Shown here: positions 1-5,097 of the stretch, piece after piece
Numbering within the stretch: the first letter of the stretch is position 1
Layout: each line of letters opens with the position of its first letter
Origin: Chloroflexota bacterium
GTDB taxonomy: Bacteria > Chloroflexota > Chloroflexia > JAMDCE01
Assembly (NCBI GenBank): GCA_023489135.1
Contig: JAMDCE010000514.1
Location: 1-5,097 of the forward strand
Length of the DNA: 5,097 nucleotides
Direction: 5' to 3'
Notes under the pieces: model-generated
Told to the model about the DNA's origin: nothing
What the model saw: only the letters and a program-made list of their open reading frames with translations
Database searches by the model: none
Position numbers and translations under genes: made by a program

Positions 1-1114
1 CGATCTGGCTGCTCTGGTCATTGGAGAGGCGGTCAAACGCTCTAAGATAGATCCTGCCAGCATTGAAGACGTGATTTTCGGACACGTACTCATCAACGGT
101 GAGACACCTTGCATCGGAAGGGTAGCAGCACTCAAAGCAGGTCTGCCCATTGAGATACCAGGATATAGCCTCGATCGGCAATGCAGTTCGGGACTGCAAG
201 CGGTAATCAACGCTGCGTTGTTGATTCAAACTAATAACGCCGATGTTGTCGTGGCGGGCGGCGTGGAGAGCATGAGCAATGGGGAGTACTACGTTACTGG
301 AGCTCGCTGGGGAATTCGAGCAGGCAATCAGACCTTCTATGACCGATTCCCGAGAGCAGGCGAAGTTGTATCGTGCCCTGACATCTTCGGACCCGTCGCT
401 GGCATGATCGGCACGTGCGAAAACGTAGTCGCTGAGTACAACATCAGCCGAGAAGAAGCAGACAAATTCTCGGTCGATAGTCACCAGAAAGCGGTGGCGG
501 CTATTGAGGCAGGTCGGTTTAAGGACGAAATCGTCCCCGTGGTAATTCCCCAGAAGAAGGGAAATCCGCTTATCATCGACCGCGACGAGCATCCGCGCGC
601 CGACACCACTTACGAGCAACTAAGCAAGTTGAAGCCAGTGCTGGGCAAAACTGTGACGGCTGGCAATGCATCAGGAATGAACGATGGTGCTGCGGCCTGC
701 GTACTTATGTCCGAAGAGAAGGCAAAAGAGTTAGATGTCGAGCCACTGGCCCATTTGAGGGCTTTCGCCGCAGCTGGCGTTCATCCACACTATATGGGAA
801 TCGGGCCAGTGCCTGCGGTGCGCAAATGTCTCCAGAAGGCAGCTCTGACCCTGCAAGATATGGACCTGATCGAACTCAACGAAGCGTTTGCGGGCCAGGC
901 GCTGGCTGTACTTCAGGAACTCGGCATAACTGATTTTTCAAACGTCAATGTTAACGGAAGTGGAGTTTCGCTAGGGCATCCGCTAGGTGCTACCGGTGGC
1001 CGGATCCTGGCTACCCTGCTTTATGAGATGAGACGCCGAAACGCCCGCTATGGATTGGAAACTATGTGCATAGGGGGCGGCCAAGGCCTTGCCGCCATAT
1101 TCGAAAGGAAGTAG
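1..1114 (+). CDS. Thiolase family protein (acetyl-CoA C-acyltransferase), 5'-truncated by the window edge
   Basis: Classical thiolase, expected to cleave a 3-ketoacyl-CoA with CoA to give acetyl-CoA and a shortened acyl-CoA, or to run the reverse condensation, in the cytoplasm. The frame is open from base 2 and reads DLAALVIGEAVKRSKIDPAS, normal thiolase N-terminal sequence. The GTG at 71 is therefore an internal Val codon and the true start lies upstream. About 370 residues are visible; with a usual length near 390, some 20-25 are missing. The catalytic set is complete: nucleophile Cys in DRQCSSGLQAV (codon 182-184), NEAFAGQA (from 878), His in GHPLGATGG (977-979), and the C-terminal acid/base Cys in MCIGGGQG (1067-1069). 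The CSSGLQAV form resembles peroxisomal-type 3-ketoacyl-CoA thiolases. A ligase follows after 52 bases on the same strand, which suggests acid activation and beta-oxidation-like degradation. Chain-length or substrate preference cannot be read from the sequence. Confidence 0.93.
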   Translation, partial: DLAALVIGEAVKRSKIDPASIEDVIFGHVLINGETPCIGRVAALKAGLPIEIPGYSLDRQCSSGLQAVINAALLIQTNNADVVVAGGVESMSNGEYYVTGARWGIRAGNQTFYDRFPRAGEVVSCPDIFGPVAGMIGTCENVVAEYNISREEADKFSVDSHQKAVAAIEAGRFKDEIVPVVIPQKKGNPLIIDRDEHPRADTTYEQLSKLKPVLGKTVTAGNASGMNDGAAACVLMSEEKAKELDVEPLAHLRAFAAAGVHPHYMGIGPVPAVRKCLQKAALTLQDMDLIELNEAFAGQALAVLQELGITDFSNVNVNGSGVSLGHPLGATGGRILATLLYEMRRRNARYGLETMCIGGGQGLAAIFERK

Positions 1115-1155
1115 CTCACTACGCCTTGGCGCAACGAAGCCAGCGGGCTAACTTG

Positions 1156-1161
1156 GGGGGT
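1156..1161 (+). promoter_or_regulatory. Ribosome binding site of the acyl-CoA ligase gene (G-rich, wobble form)
   Basis: A run of six G followed by T (1155-1161) lies 5 bases before the ATG at 1167. GGGGGT can pair with the anti-Shine-Dalgarno CCUCC(A) core with one G-U wobble. It is a less standard site than the AGGAGG in front of the two downstream genes, but it supports the chosen start. Confidence 0.6.
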
Positions 1162-1166
1162 AACAG

Positions 1167-2690
1167 ATGCGCACCTTCGGGGAACTGCTCGACGCAAGAG
1201 CTCGGGAGACACCGGACAAGGTAGCTCTCTACCATTACGATGATCAGTTCACCTGTCGGGAATGGAATGAGCGAGCGAATCAGGTTGGTAACGCCCTTAT
1301 CGCGCTCGGCGTTAAGCCAGGCGACGTGGTCTGCCAGCTCCTTCCAAACTCGGCAACGTTCCTCTTCAACCTTTTTGGCACGGCCAAAGTTGGAGCGGCA
1401 CTCAGTCCCTTGAACATTATGTTCCGAGGGGAGGAGATAAAGTACCAAATCAATGACTGTGGTGCAGTCGTCCTTTTCACATCGAAAGAGTTCCTGCCTG
1501 TGGTCGCACCCATACGAGATCAGCTTAAGACGCTAAGACATATCATTCTCATCGACGGCGAGGCTCCTGGGTACTTGACCTACGATGACTTCCTCGCCAA
1601 GGGCTCCATAGACACTCCCGAGGTTCAAGTAGACCCCTTGGACACAGTACTTATGATCTACACCTCTGGCACTACTGGCTTTCCAAAAGGTGTTATGTTA
1701 ACACATAAGGCTTTCCTCGCCGATTCAAGACAATTTGCTCAGGCGATGAAACTGACGTCCGATGACAGAGCAATGCTGATCCTGCCGCTCTTCCACGTAA
1801 ACGGCTTGATGGTGACAACCGTCGCGCCCTTGCTCGTAGGAGGGTCTATTGTGGTGCGACAGAAGTTCGTCCAGGAAGAGTTCTGGCCTGCTATCGAACA
1901 ATATCGACCCACCTATTTTAGTGCCGTCCCTACAATCTACTTCAGGCTGCTAAACGATCCCGCAGGAAGCAAAGCAGATGTAAGTTCGTTGCGTTGCGGC
2001 GTTTGTGGCGCGGCACCGATGCCTGTAGAAGTCTTTCGGCAGTTTGAAGAGAAGTTCGACCTGAAGATAATTGAAGGATATGGCCTTACCGAAGGTAGTT
2101 GCTGCAGCACCGTCAATCCGATAGACGGCGAACGAAAGATCGGATCTATTGGATTTCCCCTGCCAGGCCAGGAGGTCAAGATTGTCGACGATGATGACAA
2201 TGAGTTGCCTAGTGGCCAAGTCGGCGAGATTGTCATCCGCGGAGACAACCTGATGAAGGGATACTTTGGCAAACCAGAGGCAACCGCTGAAACAATAAAG
2301 AATGGCTGGCTGCACAGCGGCGATGTGGGCTTCACGGACAACGAAGGCTACATCTACATCGTAGATCGCAAGAAGGACATGATCATCCGGGGTGGCGAGA
2401 ACATCTATCCCAAGGAAGTGGAGAATTTCCTTTATACGCACCCTAAGGTACTTGAAGCTGCGGTAATTGGCGTGCCAGATGCTGCTCTGGGAGAACAAGT
2501 CAAAGCTTGCATTGCACTTAAGCCAGGAGAGACGGCGAGTGCGGAAGAAATAATCGACTTCTGCAAGCAAGGCATGGCACGATATAAGGCGCCAAAGTAT
2601 GTCGAGTTCTTCGAATCCCTTCCCAAGAACGCCGTCGGCAAGATCACCAAGCCGGCTCTCAGAGATATGGCTTTGAAACGCTCAAACTAG
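1167..2690 (+). CDS. AMP-forming acyl-CoA synthetase (fatty-acid/aromatic-acid CoA ligase family)
   Basis: ANL-superfamily adenylating enzyme that would convert a carboxylic acid, ATP and CoA to acyl-CoA, AMP and PPi through an acyl-adenylate. The 507 residues match the short LcfB/FadD13-like ligases. Motifs appear in the expected order: P-loop YTSGTTGFPKGV (residues 165-176, Lys174), YGLTEG (305-310), GWLHSGD with the ribose-binding Asp386, hinge-region DRKKD (400-404), GGENIYPKEVE (from 409), and the C-terminal catalytic lysine in PKNAVGK (Lys492). All key residues are present, so it should be active. The ATG at 1167 is chosen because MRTFGELLDARARETPDKVAL is a typical family N-terminus and a G-rich ribosome binding site precedes it. 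It sits between a classical thiolase and two thiolase-like genes, so it probably loads the substrate of the pathway. The acid (medium/long-chain, branched, aromatic or steroid-like) cannot be assigned from motifs. Confidence 0.95.
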   Translation: MRTFGELLDARARETPDKVALYHYDDQFTCREWNERANQVGNALIALGVKPGDVVCQLLPNSATFLFNLFGTAKVGAALSPLNIMFRGEEIKYQINDCGAVVLFTSKEFLPVVAPIRDQLKTLRHIILIDGEAPGYLTYDDFLAKGSIDTPEVQVDPLDTVLMIYTSGTTGFPKGVMLTHKAFLADSRQFAQAMKLTSDDRAMLILPLFHVNGLMVTTVAPLLVGGSIVVRQKFVQEEFWPAIEQYRPTYFSAVPTIYFRLLNDPAGSKADVSSLRCGVCGAAPMPVEVFRQFEEKFDLKIIEGYGLTEGSCCSTVNPIDGERKIGSIGFPLPGQEVKIVDDDDNELPSGQVGEIVIRGDNLMKGYFGKPEATAETIKNGWLHSGDVGFTDNEGYIYIVDRKKDMIIRGGENIYPKEVENFLYTHPKVLEAAVIGVPDAALGEQVKACIALKPGETASAEEIIDFCKQGMARYKAPKYVEFFESLPKNAVGKITKPALRDMALKRSN

Positions 2691-2768
2691 GACCTGTTGA
2701 GCGTCTTAACCAGATCAGTCTCAAGGTCTGCCGACTGGACGCAGAACCAAGGTTTGTTCACCCACAGC

Positions 2769-2774
2769 AGGAGG
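2769..2774 (+). promoter_or_regulatory. Ribosome binding site AGGAGG of the first SCP2-type thiolase-like gene
   Basis: A perfect AGGAGG lies 8 bases before the ATG at 2783. It fixes that codon as the start and argues against the in-frame or overlapping alternatives further upstream in the 92-base gap after the ligase. Confidence 0.88.
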
Positions 2775-2782
2775 TTATTTGA

Positions 2783-3928
2783 ATGGCAGGAAAAGTCGCT
2801 ATTGTCGGAATCGGACGTAGCAAGATATCGCCTCGAGATACCGAACATTCCTATAGAGAGCTCGTCTTCGAGGCGGTAAGCAACGCGCACAAAGACGCCG
2901 GCATTACAAACGAACAGATCCCTAGCGTTGTCACCGTTGGAGAGGATCTCGCCGAAGGGCGAGCGATTGCTGACGAATTCAGCGTCGACCCGACGGGAGG
3001 GATGCTCAAATCGAACGACCGCATCTGCGGTGACGGGCTATATGCAGTAGTGACCGCCTACATGCAGATCACCGCTGGCCTGTTCGACATCGTCATCGCC
3101 GTCGGCTACCAGAAGCCGTCTGAGGTCGTTGGCCACGGCTATCTCACCTCGTGGGCGCTAGAGCCGATCATCAGCCGATCGTTTGAGCTCCATCCTTACT
3201 ACGTCGCAGGGCTCGAGATGAACAAATATATGTCGACCTGGAACGTATCACGAGATCAGATATCGAGCCTGGTAGCACACGAGCGGGTTCAAGCGCTCAA
3301 TAACCCTGGCGCCACCTACGGCCAGAAGTTATCGCCTGAAGAAATAACCAAGTCTGCCGAGCTCTGCCGTCCCTTGCACGAGTTGGACGTGGCGAAAAAC
3401 GTCGACGGGGCAGTGGCCGTGGTTCTGGCCTCAGAGGCACAGGCTAAGCGAATCACGAACAAACCCGTCTGGGTTGAGGGCGTCGGATGGGGCTCAGATC
3501 GCTCGTCAGCCTATTGGTATAAGGCCGATCTTGCATCGGCCGGTTATCTGGAAGTCGCTGCCCGGCACGCCTACGGCATGGCAGGAATTACCGATCCAAA
3601 ACGGCAGATCGATTTTGCGGAATTGGACGATCGCTTTTCATACAAGCTGCCTCAACATGCCGAAGCGCTTGGACTCTTTGGCAAAGGAGAGGGGGCTGCT
3701 GCACTTAGTAGTGGCCTTCAGCAACAGGTTGTTGTAAATGCTTCAGGCGGATTGATGGGCCTCGGCAATCCGGAAGCCCCGGCTGGCCTGCTCCTATTGA
3801 CAGAAGCAATACTACAGTTGAGAAACGAGGCCTCGGGGCGCCAGGTCGAGAATGCCAAGCGCGGTATGGTTGCCGCTTGGACTGGGCTGCCGAGCCGTAG
3901 CGGTGGAGTCGTCGTAGTTGGCATCTAG
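2783..3928 (+). CDS. SCP2-type thiolase-like protein retaining the nucleophilic Cys but with GNP instead of GHP
   Basis: Thiolase-superfamily protein of 381 residues, of the SCP2/non-specific lipid-transfer group usually annotated acetyl-CoA acetyltransferase or thiolase domain protein. The N-terminal half starts MAGKVAIVGIGRSKISPRDT; the C-terminal half begins near residue 229 (VWVEGVGWG). The Cys nucleophile position is kept in RICGDGLYAV (Cys82). The loop equivalent to HDCF/NEAF reads AELDDRFSYK (Glu280-Lys288), followed by QHAE. The catalytic His of the GHP motif is replaced by Asn329 in GLGNPEAPAG. The C-terminus (GMVAAWTGLPSRSGG) lacks the HNxGG motif common in this group. The start is fixed by an AGGAGG 8 bases upstream. 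A divergent paralogue follows after 33 bases, so the two probably form a heteromer. Known relatives include true thiolases, BbsB-type two-component thiolases and steroid side-chain aldolases (Ltp2 type), the last two acting with a DUF35 partner. With the His missing, simple thiolysis is not assured. Fold is confident; reaction is open. Confidence 0.88.
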   Translation: MAGKVAIVGIGRSKISPRDTEHSYRELVFEAVSNAHKDAGITNEQIPSVVTVGEDLAEGRAIADEFSVDPTGGMLKSNDRICGDGLYAVVTAYMQITAGLFDIVIAVGYQKPSEVVGHGYLTSWALEPIISRSFELHPYYVAGLEMNKYMSTWNVSRDQISSLVAHERVQALNNPGATYGQKLSPEEITKSAELCRPLHELDVAKNVDGAVAVVLASEAQAKRITNKPVWVEGVGWGSDRSSAYWYKADLASAGYLEVAARHAYGMAGITDPKRQIDFAELDDRFSYKLPQHAEALGLFGKGEGAAALSSGLQQQVVVNASGGLMGLGNPEAPAGLLLLTEAILQLRNEASGRQVENAKRGMVAAWTGLPSRSGGVVVVGI

Positions 3929-3946
3929 GTTAGTCTCTTCATAACC

Positions 3947-3952
3947 AGGAGG
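3947..3952 (+). promoter_or_regulatory. Ribosome binding site AGGAGG of the second SCP2-type thiolase-like gene
   Basis: A perfect AGGAGG lies 9 bases before the ATG at 3962, inside the 33-base gap after the preceding stop codon. The short gap and the site of equal strength suggest the two thiolase-like proteins are made from one message in similar amounts. Confidence 0.88.
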
Positions 3953-3961
3953 TTTCACCAG

Positions 3962-5097
3962 ATGAGAAAAGTAGCGGTAGTAGGCGTTGGGCAGACTACC
4001 TTCCGATTGCGCAAAGAGGAAACGACGGAGGAGATGGTCTTCGAAGCATCCGACAGGGCGCTGCGCCACGCACGCCTTACAAGGGACGATATAGACGCAG
4101 TAGTCTTTGGCACAGGTCCGGATGCGTTCGATGGCATGCATATGAACGGCGAGAACGTCGTCGAAGCCGCTGGCGCATGGAACAAACCATTCCTTCGTAA
4201 TACAACGGGCGGCGCGACAGGAGTAGTCACTCCGATTGTTGGTTACTGGCACGTTGCATCAGGCTTGTTCGACACCGTTTTAGTAGTTTGCGAAGAGAAG
4301 ATGAGCCCGCCGCGGCCTCACGCTCAAGGAGTATTCATTGCCAACTGGGATGAGGTCTATCATCGCCAAATTGGGACCAATGTCATACGCATGGCCTCTC
4401 TTGAGATGAGCCGATACATGCATGAGAGTGGGGCCACAAAAGAGGCTATGGCGCTCGTAGCTGTCAAGAATAAGGGCAATGCTATGGCAAACCCAAATGC
4501 ACATCTGCCCGCTCGCATCACGGTGGAAGATGTGCTCAACTCGGAGGTGCTGACGTGGCCTGTGAACAGAATGGACGTCAGCCCAACCTCTGACGGCGCA
4601 GCAGCAGCCATCTTCACGACTATAGAAAAGGCTCGAGAGCTGACCGACAAGGTGGTCACCATCGACGGTATAGGGTGGAACCAGGACTCGTTCTTCTGGG
4701 AGACCTACGGCGTAACGAGGACGGGCTATCTTGAGCGTTCAGCGAAGCAGGCCTACGATATGGCTGGCATCAAGAATCCTCGCAAGGAAATTGATGTAGC
4801 TGAAATCTACGACCCATTCACATACAAAGAATGCCAACACGCCGAAGGACTCGGCCTGGCCAATCCAGGGGAAGGATGGAAGCTGGCCGTAGAGGGAAGT
4901 TCCTGGATCGGCGGCCGCCAGCCGATTAATCCGTCCGGTGGGCTGCTTGGCGTTGGCAATCCGATAGCGGCAGCCGGCATGATGAAATTCTGTGAGACCG
5001 TACTGCAGCTGCGGGGCGAAGCCGCTGGGCGTCAAGTGCCTGGCAATCCACGAACTGGAATGGCTCACGCGTGGGGCGGCGTTTTCGAGTTTAGCGG
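3962..5097 (+). CDS. SCP2-type thiolase-like protein lacking the nucleophilic Cys, 3'-truncated by the window edge
   Basis: The frame is open from the ATG at 3962 to the window end: 378 full codons with no stop. By comparison with the upstream paralogue, only about six residues are missing. It starts MRKVAVVGVGQTTFRLRKEE and has the two-half thiolase layout, the second half from about residue 231 (VVTIDGIGWNQ). Aligned through the shared GLFD segment, the nucleophile position is Gly84 in NTTGGATGVV, where active family members have Cys. The HDCF/NEAF-equivalent loop reads AEIYDPFTYK (Glu281, Tyr283, Asp284, Tyr288), followed by QHAE. GHP is replaced by GNP (Asn333). A C-terminal AHAWGG (His369) resembles the HNxGG motif of SCP2 thiolases. 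Similarity to the upstream protein is clear but distant (for example GYLE, AY.MAGI, LQLR.EA.GRQV). It is probably a partner subunit, or a lyase of the Ltp2/steroid-aldolase kind that does not use a Cys nucleophile. It is unlikely to act as a classical thiolase alone. Confidence 0.87.
   Translation, partial: MRKVAVVGVGQTTFRLRKEETTEEMVFEASDRALRHARLTRDDIDAVVFGTGPDAFDGMHMNGENVVEAAGAWNKPFLRNTTGGATGVVTPIVGYWHVASGLFDTVLVVCEEKMSPPRPHAQGVFIANWDEVYHRQIGTNVIRMASLEMSRYMHESGATKEAMALVAVKNKGNAMANPNAHLPARITVEDVLNSEVLTWPVNRMDVSPTSDGAAAAIFTTIEKARELTDKVVTIDGIGWNQDSFFWETYGVTRTGYLERSAKQAYDMAGIKNPRKEIDVAEIYDPFTYKECQHAEGLGLANPGEGWKLAVEGSSWIGGRQPINPSGGLLGVGNPIAAAGMMKFCETVLQLRGEAAGRQVPGNPRTGMAHAWGGVFEFS

Noticed and set aside
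71..73. GTG at 71 as the start of the first thiolase
   Set aside because: The same frame is open back to base 2 with typical thiolase residues (ALVIGEAVKRSKIDP), so the GTG is an internal valine codon and the gene begins before the window.
1122..1131. CGCCTTGGCG palindrome between the first thiolase and the ligase, as a possible terminator hairpin
   Set aside because: It allows only a three-pair stem with a four-base loop and has no T-run. It is too small to act as a terminator.
1950..2570. 206-residue open frame on the - strand inside the ligase gene
   Set aside because: It lies wholly opposite a ligase with a complete motif set, its translation shows no recognisable domain, and no ribosome binding site was evident. 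It is best explained as a shadow frame.
2691..2728. Imperfect inverted repeat (GACCT-gt-TGA against TCAAGGTC) after the ligase stop, as a possible terminator or operator
   Set aside because: The stem is about 8 pairs with a 2-base bulge and a loop of roughly 20 bases, and no T-run follows. It is no stronger than chance for a 92-base gap.
2697..2879. 60-residue + strand frame in the gap before the first thiolase-like gene
   Set aside because: It needs a TTG start without a clear ribosome binding site and overlaps the next gene by about 100 bases in another frame. The AGGAGG at 2769 clearly serves the ATG at 2783.
3812..4252. 146-residue open frame on the - strand spanning the junction of the two thiolase-like genes
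   Set aside because: It overlaps two well-supported + strand genes and their AGGAGG site, and its translation has no family resemblance.
2783..5097. The pair as the toluene-pathway bbs thiolase genes
   Set aside because: The bbs layout has a DUF35 subunit gene beside a single thiolase and then dehydrogenase subunit genes. None of these is seen here, and two thiolase-like genes with GNP motifs follow a ligase instead.

Overview
The window is a compact, one-directional stretch of bacterial-type DNA. Four CDSs lie on the + strand, all concerned with acyl-CoA chemistry. In order they are a thiolase missing its 5' end (1-1114), an AMP-forming acyl-CoA synthetase (1167-2690), an SCP2-type thiolase-like protein (2783-3928), and a second, divergent SCP2-type thiolase-like protein that runs off the 3' edge (3962-5097). 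Gaps are 52, 92 and 33 bases. No convincing terminator or promoter interrupts them, so the simplest reading is a single operon. No RNA genes, mobile elements, CRISPR arrays or long repeats were seen.

Base composition looks slightly GC-rich by eye. The last two genes have textbook AGGAGG ribosome binding sites, and the ligase has a wobble version. Codon use is relaxed, with AGA, AGG, ATA and CGA all present. This fits a bacterium with strong Shine-Dalgarno initiation, for example an anaerobic Firmicute, a Chloroflexi member or a deltaproteobacterium-like organism. The sequence alone does not decide between these, and the lineage is a guess.

Functionally, the ligase would activate a carboxylic acid (fatty, aromatic or other hydrophobic acid) to its CoA thioester. 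The first gene is a complete-looking classical thiolase with Cys, NEAFA, GHP and C-terminal Cys motifs, suited to thiolytic release of acetyl-CoA or a related unit in a beta-oxidation-like route. The last two genes are the interesting part. They are adjacent divergent paralogues of the SCP2/non-specific lipid-transfer thiolase group, and their catalytic residues are incomplete and appear complementary. The first keeps the nucleophilic Cys but has GNP in place of GHP. The second has Gly where the nucleophile should be and also GNP, yet keeps a C-terminal HxxGG-like motif that the first lacks. They may form a heteromeric enzyme, possibly with a small DUF35/OB-fold partner outside the window. The reaction could be a non-standard C-C cleavage or condensation on an unusual acyl-CoA rather than plain thiolysis. 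That is inference; the motif substitutions themselves are read directly from the sequence.
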